Part shown: positions 8,068 through 16,377 of the stretch, in pieces
Numbering within the stretch: the first letter of the stretch is position 1
Layout of the letters: each line of letters starts with the position of its first letter
NCBI GenBank assembly: GCA_036015235.1
Contig: CP107926.1
Coordinates: 6,261,501 to 6,325,500, forward strand
DNA length: 64,000 nucleotides
Origin: Streptomyces sp. NBC_00433
Lineage (GTDB): Bacteria; Actinomycetota; Actinomycetes; Streptomycetales; Streptomycetaceae
Reading direction: 5' to 3'
Notes under the pieces: generated by a model
Seen by the model: the letters and a program-made list of their open reading frames with translations, nothing else
What the model was told of the DNA's origin: nothing
Database searches by the model: none
Translations under genes and position numbers: made by a program

Positions 8068-9390
8068 CTACCCGAGTACCTCCGTGTGCAGGACGGGCTC
8101 GCCGCGGGAGAGCTGGGTCGCGGACGCCGGGAGGCCGGCGCGGGTCTCGATGTGGCGCAGCCGGGCCGCGTCGAGGGGCTCGCGGCCGACGATCTCGCCG
8201 CCGCGGACGAGGGGGACGAGGAGCTGGCGGTCGGCCAGGTCCTCAGGGACCGGGCCGCTGCCGACGACCTCGGCGGCGGCGACGCCGTCCGCGTCCACCC
8301 GGCGGGCGGCCCACTTGCGGCCGCCGACGCTCGTCTTGCCGCCCATCGACTTCTTCGCCACCGGCACCAGCGGCCCGTCGCCGGCCGCGCGGGCGACCAG
8401 CTTGTAGACCATCGAGCAGGTCGGCTGCCCGCTGCCGGTGACCAGCGACGTACCGACCCCGTAGGAGTCGACCGGCGCCGCGGCCAGCGACGCGATCGCG
8501 TACTCGTCCAGGTCCGAGGTGACCACGATCTTCGTGTTCTTCGCCCCGAGGTCGTCCAGCTGCTGGCGCACCCGGTGGGCGAGCAGCAGCAGGTCGCCCG
8601 AGTCGATGCGGACCGCGCCCAGCTCGGGTCCGGCGATGTCGACGGCGGCCTTCACCGCGGTGGCCACGTCGTAGGTGTCGACCAGCAGCGTGGTGCCGCG
8701 GCCCAGCGAGTCGACCTGGGCGGTGAAGGCGTCCCGCTCGGTGTCGTGCAGCAGGGTGAAGGCGTGGGCGCTGGTGCCGACGGTGGGGATGCCGTAGCGG
8801 AAGCCCGCAGCGAGGTTGGAGGAGGTGCGGAAGCCGCCGATGTAGGCCGCCCGGGAGGCGGCGACCGCCGCCAGCTCGTGGGTGCGTCTGGCGCCCATCT
8901 CCAGCAGCGGGCGGCCGCCGGCGGCGACGGCCATCCGGGAGGCGGCCGCCGCGATGGCCGAGTCGTGGTTGAGGATCGACAGGACCACCGTCTCCAGCAG
9001 CACCGCCTCGGCGAAGGTGCCCTCGACCCGCAGGATCGGTGAGCCGGGGAAGTAGACCTCGCCCTCCGGATAGCCCCAGATGTCGCCGGTGAAGCGGTAT
9101 CCGGCCAGCCAGTCGAGCGTCTGGTCGTCCACCACGTGCTCGCGGCGCAGGAAGTCCAGGACGGGCGGGTCGAAGCGGAAGTTCTCGACCGCGTCCAGCA
9201 CCCGCCCGGTGCCGGCGACGACGCCGTAGCGGCGGCCCTCGGGCAGCCGGCGGGTGAAGGCCTCGAAGACCGAGTGGCGCTCGGCCGCGCCGCTGCGCAG
9301 CGCCGCCTGCAGCATGGTCAGCTCGTAGCGGTCGGTGAAAAGCGCGGTGGAGGGCACGTCCACCGGCAGTCCCAGCTCTGCTGTGCTCAT
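8068..9390 (-). CDS. pncB: Nicotinate phosphoribosyltransferase
   Basis: Converts nicotinate and PRPP to nicotinate mononucleotide. The 440-residue product starts at MSTAELGLP; an upstream in-frame extension is ignored because it crosses the palindrome at 9410-9430. Family features are TDRYELTMLQAAL at the N-terminus, FEAFTRRLP, the GTSAHAFTLLHD active-site loop with the phosphorylatable His, DTYDV, and RIDSGDLLLL in the phosphate-binding barrel. It is read before pncA on the minus strand and is divergent from clpS. A perfect inverted repeat 20 bases upstream of the start is a strong candidate operator. Confidence 0.95.
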   Translation of the reverse strand: MSTAELGLPVDVPSTALFTDRYELTMLQAALRSGAAERHSVFEAFTRRLPEGRRYGVVAGTGRVLDAVENFRFDPPVLDFLRREHVVDDQTLDWLAGYRFTGDIWGYPEGEVYFPGSPILRVEGTFAEAVLLETVVLSILNHDSAIAAAASRMAVAAGGRPLLEMGARRTHELAAVAASRAAYIGGFRTSSNLAAGFRYGIPTVGTSAHAFTLLHDTERDAFTAQVDSLGRGTTLLVDTYDVATAVKAAVDIAGPELGAVRIDSGDLLLLAHRVRQQLDDLGAKNTKIVVTSDLDEYAIASLAAAPVDSYGVGTSLVTGSGQPTCSMVYKLVARAAGDGPLVPVAKKSMGGKTSVGGRKWAARRVDADGVAAAEVVGSGPVPEDLADRQLLVPLVRGGEIVGREPLDAARLRHIETRAGLPASATQLSRGEPVLHTEVLG

Positions 9391-9409
9391 GACCGGGATG
9401 CTACCCCCT

Positions 9410-9430
9410 ATCTCGTCAAAGTGACGAGAT
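9410..9430. promoter_or_regulatory. Perfect palindrome upstream of pncB
   Basis: ATCTCGTCA, three bases (AAG), then TGACGAGAT: a perfect 9-bp inverted repeat. It sits 20 bp upstream of the pncB start codon and 128 bp upstream of clpS, where a repressor would block pncB transcription. NAD-salvage genes are often controlled by dedicated repressors, but I cannot assign the protein from the sequence. Confidence 0.65.
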
Positions 9431-9557
9431 GTCGCCGGTGTGCGCGCCCTCACACCGTCCGCGCCCCGTCCGACCCGCCGCCCGCGCCCTGTCCCCGCGG
9501 TCCGGGTGCACCCTTGCGAGCACGCCCATTTGTGCGGGACCCCACAACAGCGGCAGC

Positions 9558-9878
9558 ATGGAACCTGTGAGTGTCGCCCCAGTCGAGCCCGCCCGGACCG
9601 AACGCCCCGAGGCCGGCGAAGAACCTTTCGCGGTCCCCGAGCCGGACGTCCCCTGGGTGACGCTCGTGCACAACGACCCCGTCAACCTCATGAGCTATGT
9701 GACGTACGTCTTCCAGGCGTACTTCGGCTACTCGAAGGGCAAGGCCACCAAACTCATGGAGGACGTCCACTACAAGGGCAGGGCCGTGGTCTCCAGCGGC
9801 ACCCGCGAGGAGATGGAGCGCGACGTGCAGGCGATGCACGGCTACGGCCTGTGGGCGACCCTGTCGCAGGACCGCTGA
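9558..9878 (+). CDS. clpS: ATP-dependent Clp protease adaptor ClpS
   Basis: Adaptor that binds the N-domain of ClpA/ClpC and delivers N-degron substrates to ClpP. The 106-residue product has a short acidic tail followed by the conserved core WVTLVHNDPVNLMSYV (the N-degron pocket), VFQAYFGYSKGKATKLM and HYKGRAVV. ATG 9558 is taken as the start; a GTG three codons on is possible, and the frame open upstream is non-conserved. The stop overlaps the next start (TGATG), so it is translationally coupled to the DUF2017 gene, an arrangement common in actinobacteria. Confidence 0.95.
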   Translation: MEPVSVAPVEPARTERPEAGEEPFAVPEPDVPWVTLVHNDPVNLMSYVTYVFQAYFGYSKGKATKLMEDVHYKGRAVVSSGTREEMERDVQAMHGYGLWATLSQDR

Positions 9879-10441
9879 TGGGCCGCAGGCGGGCCCGGCC
9901 GGGCTCCTTCGAGGCCCTGCGCGGCGGCGGCGCCGGCATCGCGCTGGAGGACGGCGAGATTTCCATCCTGCGCTCCCTGGTGGTGCAGCTGCTCGAACTG
10001 GTCGGCCCCGGGCCCGCCGCCGCCGACGCGGACGCCGACCCGCTCGCCGAGCTGTTCGCCGAGGGCCCGAGCAAGCCGCCGGAGGACCCGGCACTGGCCA
10101 GGCTGTTCCCCGACGCCTACGAGGAGCAGGCGGACGCCTCGGAATTCCGCCGCTTCACCGAGAACGACCTGCGGGCCCGCAAGCGCGACGACGCCCTGAC
10201 GATGGTGCGCTGCCTGGACCGCGGCGGCCCGGTGATCCAGCTGACGCCGGAGGAGTCCCGGCAGTGGCTGGGCACCATGAACGACCTGCGGCTGACCATC
10301 GGCGCCTACCTCGACATCACCGAGGACGACGACAACGGCCTCTACCACCTGCCCGACGACGACGAGCGCAAGCCGATGGTGGTGGCCTACCTGTGGCTCG
10401 GCGCGCTCCAGGAGTCACTGGTCGAGACGCTGATCCCGTAA
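9878..10441 (+). CDS. DUF2017 family protein
   Basis: 187-residue cytosolic protein of the actinobacterial DUF2017 family (FEALRGGGAGIALEDGEISILRSLVVQLLELV at the start; FRRFTENDLRARKRD; ESRQWLGTMNDLRLTIGAYLDI; YLWLGALQESLVETL at the end). It is mainly helical and acidic, with no catalytic motif I can recognise. Its ATG overlaps the clpS stop by one base, and the clpS-DUF2017 pairing is conserved, so a role with ClpS or Clp proteolysis is a reasonable inference but not shown by the sequence. The first residues of the frame upstream are a shadow of clpS. Confidence 0.88.
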   Translation: MGRRRARPGSFEALRGGGAGIALEDGEISILRSLVVQLLELVGPGPAAADADADPLAELFAEGPSKPPEDPALARLFPDAYEEQADASEFRRFTENDLRARKRDDALTMVRCLDRGGPVIQLTPEESRQWLGTMNDLRLTIGAYLDITEDDDNGLYHLPDDDERKPMVVAYLWLGALQESLVETLIP

Positions 10442-10517
10442 GCCCCCTCCCGGCCGCGCCCCCTCGGGTGGCGCAGCCGGGATTTCGGCGGCGCTCCCGC
10501 GTGGTACGAATCCGGGC

Positions 10518-11993
10518 ATGACGGACGTGAAGGGCACGGCGCCCGAAACCGGGACGGACGAGGACTACGAGCGCGGCCTCGGCAGCCGGCAGATCCAGAT
10601 GATCGCGATCGGCGGCGCCATCGGCACCGGGCTCTTCCTCGGCGCCGGCCGCGCCATCCACCAGGCGGGCCCCAGCCTGATCCTGATGTACGCGGTCGCC
10701 GGGGTCGCCGTCTTCGCGATCATGCGGGCGCTGGGCGAACTGCTCACCTACCGGCCGGTGTCGGGCTCCTTCGCCGACTACGCCCGTGAATTCCTCGGCC
10801 CCTTCACCGGCTACGCCACCGGCTGGACGTACTGGCTGATGTGGGTCGTCACCGGAATGGCCGAAGTCACCGCCGCCGCCACGTATCTGGCCTACTGGTG
10901 GCCGCAGGTGCCGCAGTGGAGCGCGGCGGCCGGCTTCCTGCTGCTGCTCTTCACGGCCAACCTGATCTCGGTGAAGCTCTTCGGCGAGGTCGAGTTCTGG
11001 CTGTCGATGATCAAGGTCACCGCGATCCTCGGGATGATCGTGATCGGCGCCGGCGTGCTGACGCTGGGGCTCTCCGCGGCCGGTGACACCGCGTCGGTCG
11101 GCCATCTGTGGCAGGACGGCGGCTTCTTCCCCAACGGGGTGGGCCGCTCGCTGCTGACCCTGCAGATCGTGATGTTCGCCTATGTCGCGGTCGAACTCGT
11201 CGGAGTGACCGCGGGGGAGGCGCGCAACCCGCGCGAGACGCTGCCCCGGGCCATCAACACCCTGCCGTGGCGCATCGTGCTCTTCTACGTCGGCGCGCTC
11301 GCGGTGATCCTCTGCGTGGTGTCCTGGACCGAATTCCAGCCCGGCGTCAGCCCGTTCGTGGCCGCCTTCGCGAAGATCGGCATCCCCTTCGGCGCCGGCA
11401 TCGTCAACTTCGTGGTGCTGTCCGCCGCCCTGTCCTCGTGCAACTCCGGGATGTACTCGACCGGCAGGATGCTGCGCGACCTGGCCGTCAACGGCCAGGG
11501 CCCGCGGGTCTTCGGCCGGCTGACCGGCCGCCGCACCCCGGCCGTCGGCATCCTCGCCTCGGTCGCCGTGATGGGCATCGGGGTGTGGCTCAACTACGTC
11601 GACCCGGCAGGCGCGTTCACGTACATCACCGCCTTCGCGACGGTCGCCGGGGTGTGGACCTGGGGCGTCATCCTCAGCTCGCACATCCGCTACCGGGCCG
11701 CCGTGCGCGCCGGGCGGGCCGCCCCCGCCTGGTTCACCGCGCCCGGCGGCGCCGCCGCCAGCTGGGCGGCGCTGGCCTTCCTGGCCGCCGTGGTGGTGCT
11801 GATCGGCGCCGACAGCCAGGCGCGGATCTCGCTCTACGGCGTCCCGCTGTGGTTCGCCGCCCTCGCGGTCGGCTACCGGGCGCTCAAGCGGCGCAATCCG
11901 GCCGCCTTCGCCCGCCGCGCCCACGTGCCGCCGGTGCCGGAGACCGGGCTGCAGGGCGGCCCCCGGACGGCACCGGACGCGGCCGCGCTGTGA
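10518..11993 (+). CDS. Amino-acid permease (APC superfamily)
   Basis: A 491-residue, twelve-helix cytoplasmic-membrane amino-acid/proton symporter of the AAT family. The signature GSRQIQMIAIGGAIGTGLFLGAG opens helix 1, followed by VRALGEL-like IMRALGELLTYRPVSGSFADYA and the FAYVAVELVGVTAGEARNP loop. Length is normal. Substrate (GABA, Asn, Pro, aromatic and others) cannot be read from sequence. It sits between DUF2017 and the Mec-like protease, where M. tuberculosis has other genes, so it looks like a lineage-specific insertion in an otherwise conserved block. The stop region is duplicated (see 11981-12021). Confidence 0.9.
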   Translation: MTDVKGTAPETGTDEDYERGLGSRQIQMIAIGGAIGTGLFLGAGRAIHQAGPSLILMYAVAGVAVFAIMRALGELLTYRPVSGSFADYAREFLGPFTGYATGWTYWLMWVVTGMAEVTAAATYLAYWWPQVPQWSAAAGFLLLLFTANLISVKLFGEVEFWLSMIKVTAILGMIVIGAGVLTLGLSAAGDTASVGHLWQDGGFFPNGVGRSLLTLQIVMFAYVAVELVGVTAGEARNPRETLPRAINTLPWRIVLFYVGALAVILCVVSWTEFQPGVSPFVAAFAKIGIPFGAGIVNFVVLSAALSSCNSGMYSTGRMLRDLAVNGQGPRVFGRLTGRRTPAVGILASVAVMGIGVWLNYVDPAGAFTYITAFATVAGVWTWGVILSSHIRYRAAVRAGRAAPAWFTAPGGAAASWAALAFLAAVVVLIGADSQARISLYGVPLWFAALAVGYRALKRRNPAAFARRAHVPPVPETGLQGGPRTAPDAAAL

Positions 11994-12021
11994 CCCGGGG
12001 CACGGCCGCGGTGTGACCCGG
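11981..12021. repeat. Short direct duplication of the permease stop region
   Basis: GGCCGCGCTGTGACCCGG (11981-11998) is followed, 23 bases on, by GGCCGCGGTGTGACCCGG (12004-12021), a 17/18 match. The first copy contains the permease stop codon TGA. It looks like a replication-slippage duplication with no further function visible. Confidence 0.7.
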
Positions 12022-12065
12022 CAGCGCCCTGCCGGAGCCGCGGGCGCCCCTGTTACTTTTCCCGC

Positions 12066-12476
12066 ATGCTGACCATCACCCAGGAGCTGTACGACGCGAT
12101 CGTGGCCCACGCCCGCGCCGACCACCCCGACGAGGCCTGCGGCATCGTGGCGGGCCCGGAAGGCAGCGGCCGCCCCGAGCGGTTCATCCCGATGCTGAAC
12201 GCGGCCCGCTCGCCGACCTTCTACGAGTTCGACTCCACCGACCTGCTCAAGCTCTACCGCGACCTGGACGACAGGGACGAGGAGCCGGTGATCGTCTACC
12301 ACTCGCACACCGCGACGGAGGCGTACCCGTCCCGCACCGACATCACGTATGCCAACGAGCCGGGCGCGCACTACGTCCTGGTGTCGACCGCGGAGGACTT
12401 CCAGTTCCGCTCGTTCCGCATCGTGGACGGTGCCGTCACAGAAGAACCGGTCAAAGTAGTGGCTTCGTACGCCTGA
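12066..12476 (+). CDS. mec: JAMM/MPN+ metalloprotease, Mec-like
   Basis: 136-residue zinc hydrolase of the JAMM family. The full motif is present: Glu23 in DEACGIVAG, H79-S-H81, seven residues, S89, two residues, D92. In M. tuberculosis Mec (Rv1334) releases cysteine or a C-terminal extension from the sulfur carrier CysO. Here the CysO-like protein has a C-terminal Gly-Gly followed by two extra residues, so processing by this enzyme is the expected role. The cysO-like gene is 325 bases downstream, with a leader peptide between, rather than directly adjacent. Confidence 0.9.
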   Translation: MLTITQELYDAIVAHARADHPDEACGIVAGPEGSGRPERFIPMLNAARSPTFYEFDSTDLLKLYRDLDDRDEEPVIVYHSHTATEAYPSRTDITYANEPGAHYVLVSTAEDFQFRSFRIVDGAVTEEPVKVVASYA

Positions 12477-12535
12477 CGTCCCGGATGCCGAGACGCGGGC
12501 CTCGGCCCGGTTCGGGGAATCGATACGATGAGCCC

Positions 12536-12640
12536 ATGGTTCCCTCCGACGTGAGCGACAAGGCGCCGGGCACGCTGCTCGTGGCGCGGCTGCACGTCGA
12601 CCTGTGCCGCCGCACCAGCGCGGCGTGTCCGCGCGCCTGA
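12536..12640 (+). CDS. Putative sulfur-metabolism leader peptide
   Basis: A 34-codon ORF (ATG 12536, TGA 12638) matching the short 'putative leader peptide' family found before sulfur-assimilation genes in streptomycetes. Its C-terminal half reads LLVARLHVDLCRRTSAACPR, with the hallmark HVDLCR and a second Cys near the end. Such peptides are thought to sense Cys-tRNA or cysteine through ribosome stalling. It lies 161 bases upstream of the cysO-like/cysM pair. A GTG five codons inside is an alternative start. It cannot be a CDS for a stable protein of any known fold. Confidence 0.7.
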   Translation: MVPSDVSDKAPGTLLVARLHVDLCRRTSAACPRA

Positions 12641-12801
12641 CCGCACCACCGCGGCGCCCGCAGCCGGCGGGCCCCGCCCAGCACCGCACGCACGCCCCGC
12701 ACGCACCCCGTACGGCCCGCACAGCACCGCAGCCCAGCCCCCGCGTCACGTACGCACGTCACGCACGCCACCGCAGCCCACGCACTCACTGGAGCGCAGA
12801 C

Positions 12802-13080
12802 ATGGCCATCGAGGTCCGCATCCCGACCATCCTCCGCACCTACACCGACGGCGAGAAGTCGGTGGAGGGTGCGGGCAGCACGCTCGACGAGCTCTTCGCC
12901 GACCTCGACACCCGGCACACGGGCCTGCGCGAGCGGGTCGTCGACGGCGGCGAGCTGCGCCGCTTCGTCAACGTCTACCTCAACGACGAGGACGTCCGCT
13001 TCCTGGACGGCATCGCCACCAAGCTCACCGACGGCGACAGCGTGACGATCCTGCCCGCGGTCGCCGGAGGCATGGCCTGA
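12802..13080 (+). CDS. cysO: MoaD/ThiS-family sulfur carrier, CysO-like
   Basis: A 92-residue ubiquitin-like sulfur carrier. In the CysO pathway the C-terminal Gly-Gly is converted to a thiocarboxylate that serves as the sulfide donor for CysM. MAIEVRIPTILRTYT and the NVYLNDEDVRFLDGIATKLTDGDSVTILPAVAGG region match the fold. The sequence ends G89-G90-M91-A92, so the two last residues must be removed before activation. The start at 12802 follows GGAG; the longer upstream frame is a shadow. The stop overlaps the cysM ATG (TGATG), implying coupled translation. Confidence 0.9.
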   Translation: MAIEVRIPTILRTYTDGEKSVEGAGSTLDELFADLDTRHTGLRERVVDGGELRRFVNVYLNDEDVRFLDGIATKLTDGDSVTILPAVAGGMA

Positions 13081-14030
13081 TGCGGTACGACAGCCCGCTG
13101 GCGGCGGTCGGGAACACCCCGCTGGTCCGCCTGCCGCGCCTGTCGCCGTCCGACGCCGTGAGCGTCTGGGCGAAGCTGGAGGACCGCAACCCCACCGGCT
13201 CGGTCAAGGACCGCCCGGCCCTGCACATGGTCGAGCAGGCCGAGGCGGAGGGGCGGCTCACCCCCGGCTGCACCATCCTGGAGCCGACCTCGGGCAACAC
13301 CGGCATCTCGCTGGCGATGGCCGCCCGGCTCAAGGGCTACCGCATCGTCTGCGTGATGCCCGAGAACACCTCCTCCGAGCGGCGCGAGCTGCTCACCATG
13401 TGGGGCGCCGAGATCATCTCCTCGCCGGCCGCCGGCGGCTCCAACACCGCCGTGCGGGTCGCCAAGGAGCTGGCGGCCGAGCACCCCGACTGGGTGATGC
13501 TCTACCAGTACGGCAACCCCGCCAACGCCGGCGCCCACTACACCACCACCGGCCCGGAGATCCTCGCCGACCTCCCGACCATCACGCACTTCGTCGCGGG
13601 CCTGGGCACCACCGGCACCCTGATGGGCGTCGGCCGGTACCTGCGCGAGAAGGTCCCCGGCGTCGCCATCGTCGCCGCGGAACCGCGCTACGACGACCTG
13701 GTCTACGGGCTCCGCAACCTCGACGAGGGCTTCGTGCCCGAGCTGTACGACGAGACCGTGCTCACCACCCGCTTCTCCGTCGGCTCGCAGGACGCGGTGC
13801 TCCGCACCCGCGAACTGCTCCAGCAGGAGGGCATCTTCGCCGGCGTGTCCACCGGCGCCGCCCTGCACGCCGCGCTCGGCGTGGCCGCGAAGGCCGAACG
13901 GGCCGGCGAGCGCGCCGACGTGGTCTTCGTCGTCGCCGACGGCGGCTGGAAGTACCTGTCGACCGGTATCTACACCGCCCCGACCACCGAAGCCGCGGTG
14001 GCCGCGCTGCACGGCCAGCTCTGGGCCTGA
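13080..14030 (+). CDS. cysM: Cysteine synthase CysM-type
   Basis: PLP-dependent beta-replacement enzyme, 316 residues. Lys43 in PTGSVKDRPALHM binds the cofactor. EPTSGNTGISLA is the substrate loop, and GLGTTGTLMGVGRYL the phosphate-binding Gly-rich loop. In M. tuberculosis CysM uses O-phosphoserine and CysO-thiocarboxylate, making cysteine under oxidative stress. The overlap with the cysO-like gene and the Mec-like gene upstream strongly support the same pathway here. The C-terminus (YTAPTTEAAVAALHGQLWA) is of normal length. Confidence 0.93.
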   Translation: MRYDSPLAAVGNTPLVRLPRLSPSDAVSVWAKLEDRNPTGSVKDRPALHMVEQAEAEGRLTPGCTILEPTSGNTGISLAMAARLKGYRIVCVMPENTSSERRELLTMWGAEIISSPAAGGSNTAVRVAKELAAEHPDWVMLYQYGNPANAGAHYTTTGPEILADLPTITHFVAGLGTTGTLMGVGRYLREKVPGVAIVAAEPRYDDLVYGLRNLDEGFVPELYDETVLTTRFSVGSQDAVLRTRELLQQEGIFAGVSTGAALHAALGVAAKAERAGERADVVFVVADGGWKYLSTGIYTAPTTEAAVAALHGQLWA

Positions 14031-14303
14031 GGCCCCGCGCCGGACGGGGGCACCCCCCGTCCGGCGTACCGCGCCCCCGCGCCTCTCCGCCTCCGGCGGC
14101 CGAGCACAAAGCGCCAAGTGCGGCCGTACGGGACGTAAAAGACCCCCCGGACTGGTGATTCCGCCCACAACGGGGCGCCGTGGAGGCCCAGCGCGCTGTC
14201 TTGCGCTTTACCCTCGCATGACACGGCGGACCGCTTTCCGCCAATCCCCCCACCTCACCAGGAATGGGGTGGATGCGGCGTGCCCACGGAGGTGTTTTCC
14301 GCA

Positions 14304-15056
14304 ATGAAGCTCACCGTCGTCGGCTGCTCGGGGTCGTTCCCGTCCGCGGACTCGGCTTGTTCGAGCTATCTCGTCGAGGCCGACGGCTTCCGGCTGCTGA
14401 TCGACATGGGCAACGGCGCCCTGGGCGAACTGCAGCGCCACGTCGGGCTGTACGACCTGGACGCGGTCGTGCTGAGCCATCTGCACGCCGACCACTGCAT
14501 CGACATGTGCGGCTACTTCGTCGCCCGCTACTACCGGCACGACGGCGGCCCGGCCGCCGCGATCCCCGTCTACGGCCCGGAAGGCACCGAGCGCCGGCTG
14601 AACATCGCCTACGGGGACGTACCGGACGAGAAGTGCATGAGCGAGGTCTTCGACTTCCGCACCCTGCGGCCCGGCAGCTTCCGGCTCGGCCCCTTCGACA
14701 TCGCCACCGACCTGGTCAGCCACCCCGTCGAGGCCTACGGCTTCCGGCTCGGCTACCAGGGCCGCACGCTCACCTACTCCGGCGACACCGGCCCCTGCGA
14801 CGCGCTCGACAAGCTCGCCGAGGGCGCCGACCTCTTCCTGTGCGAGGCGTCCTTCACCGCGGGCAAGGAGGACATCCCCGAGCTGCACCTCAACGGCAGC
14901 GAGGCCGGCCAGATCGCCGCCCGCGCCGGCGTCTCCCGCCTGGTCCTGACCCACATCCCCCCGTGGACCAGCCCCGGCGCCAACCTCCGCGACGCCCAGG
15001 CCGCCTTCGACGGCCCGGTGGAACTGGCGAAGGCGGGCGCGGTCTACGAGCTGTAG
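14304..15056 (+). CDS. MBL-fold metallo-hydrolase, candidate cyclic-nucleotide phosphodiesterase
   Basis: 250-residue metallo-beta-lactamase-fold hydrolase. The metal motif H59-L-H61-A-D63-H64 is complete; downstream metal ligands are seen in TYSGDTGPCDALDKLA and LVLTHIPPW. The start is the ATG at 14304, with GGAGGT 10-15 bases upstream. By position after cysM and before rph/rdgB it corresponds to M. tuberculosis Rv1339, reported as an atypical class II cAMP phosphodiesterase. I therefore favour cNMP hydrolysis over the RNase Z or generic annotation, on synteny only. The gap to cysM is 273 bases, so it may be separately transcribed. Confidence 0.85.
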   Translation: MKLTVVGCSGSFPSADSACSSYLVEADGFRLLIDMGNGALGELQRHVGLYDLDAVVLSHLHADHCIDMCGYFVARYYRHDGGPAAAIPVYGPEGTERRLNIAYGDVPDEKCMSEVFDFRTLRPGSFRLGPFDIATDLVSHPVEAYGFRLGYQGRTLTYSGDTGPCDALDKLAEGADLFLCEASFTAGKEDIPELHLNGSEAGQIAARAGVSRLVLTHIPPWTSPGANLRDAQAAFDGPVELAKAGAVYEL

Positions 15057-15095
15057 ACCGGGCGCCCGCCCTCGTACGTCCCCGCGTGGACCGAC

Positions 15096-16367
15096 CTACT
15101 TGGTCAGGTCCTCGATCTCCTCCTCGGGCTCGCGGCCCGGGGTCTTGAGGTTGAACTTCAGGATCGCGAAGCGGAAGACGAAGTAGTAGACCACCGCGAA
15201 CACCAGGCCGATCGGGATGATCAGCCACGGCCTGGTGGCGTGGCTCCAGTTGATCGCGTAGTCGATCAGGCCGGCCGAGAAGTTGAAGCCGGCGTGCACA
15301 CCGAGGCCCCAGGTGATCGCCATCGACGCGGCGGTCAGCAGGATGTGGATCACGTACAGCACCGGCGCGATGAACATGAACGAGAACTCGATCGGCTCGG
15401 TGACACCGGTCACGAACGAGGTCAGGCCGATGGACACCATCATGCCGAGGACGGCCTTGCGGCGCTCGGGGCGCGCGGTGTGCGCCATGGCCAGCGCGGC
15501 GGCCGGCAGGCCGAACATCATGATCGGGAAGAAGCCGGACTGGAACATGCCCGCGGTGTGGTCGCCCGCCAGGAAGCGCGGGATGTCGCCGTGCACGACG
15601 GTGCCGGAGGCGTCGGTGAAGTCACCGATCTGGAACCAGGCCACGGCGTTGACGAACTGGTGCATGCCGACCGGGATCAGCGCGCGGTTCACACCGCCGA
15701 AGAGGGCGGCGCCGCCCGGGCCCAGGCCCGTCATCCAGTTGCCGAAGTGCGTGATGCCGTCGCCGATCGGCTCCCAGACCAGGCCGAAGAAGACACCGAT
15801 GACCAGGCCCACGAAGGCCATCAGGATCGGCACCAGGCGGCGGCCGTTGAAGAAGCCGAGCCAGTCGGGCAGCTTCGTGCGGTGGAAGCGCTGCCAGACG
15901 ACGGCGGACAGCAGACCCATGATGATGCCGCCGAGCACGCCCGGGTCGTTGTAGACCGCGGCGACGTCGATGCCCTTGTTGGCGGTGGTGTTGATCACCG
16001 CGTCATGCACGGGGAAGGCCTGCAGTACCTTGGTGTAGACCAGGAAGCCGACCAGGGCGGCCAGCGCGGTCGAGCCGTCGGACTTCTTGGCGAAGCCGAT
16101 GGCCACGCCTATGCAGAACAGCATCGGCAGGGCGCCGGTCAGCGCACCGCCGGCGTTGGCGAAGACGGACGCGACCTTGCCCCAGCCCAGGCCGTCGCTG
16201 CCGAAGACGTCCGACTGGCCCAGCCGGACCATGATGCCGGCGGCGGGCAGGACCGCGATCGGCAGCTGCAGGCTGCGGCCGATCTTCTGCAGGCCCTGGA
16301 AAATCCCGGAACCCCGCTTCTTCGCGGGTGCCGCGGGAGCGGCGTCGGTGGCCGTGGCCGTAGTCAT
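15096..16367 (-). CDS. nagE2: PTS N-acetylglucosamine EIIC permease (NagE2-like)
   Basis: 423-residue membrane EIIC of the glucose/GlcNAc PTS family; no EIIA or EIIB domain is fused. Features are QKIGRSLQLPIAVLPAAGIMVRLGQ, the GEE-type PIEFSFMFIAP loop (VTEPIEFSFMF), and about ten hydrophobic helices. ATG 16365-16367 has GGAGG 6-10 bases upstream. It is 66% or so similar by eye to the next EIIC gene and comes from duplication. Two DasR-type boxes abut the ribosome-binding site. EIIB is supplied in trans by the separate 77-residue NagF. The numbering NagE2/NagE1 follows gene order in S. coelicolor from memory. Confidence 0.9.
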   Translation of the reverse strand: MTTATATDAAPAAPAKKRGSGIFQGLQKIGRSLQLPIAVLPAAGIMVRLGQSDVFGSDGLGWGKVASVFANAGGALTGALPMLFCIGVAIGFAKKSDGSTALAALVGFLVYTKVLQAFPVHDAVINTTANKGIDVAAVYNDPGVLGGIIMGLLSAVVWQRFHRTKLPDWLGFFNGRRLVPILMAFVGLVIGVFFGLVWEPIGDGITHFGNWMTGLGPGGAALFGGVNRALIPVGMHQFVNAVAWFQIGDFTDASGTVVHGDIPRFLAGDHTAGMFQSGFFPIMMFGLPAAALAMAHTARPERRKAVLGMMVSIGLTSFVTGVTEPIEFSFMFIAPVLYVIHILLTAASMAITWGLGVHAGFNFSAGLIDYAINWSHATRPWLIIPIGLVFAVVYYFVFRFAILKFNLKTPGREPEEEIEDLTK

Positions 16368-16377
16368 CGAAATCCTC

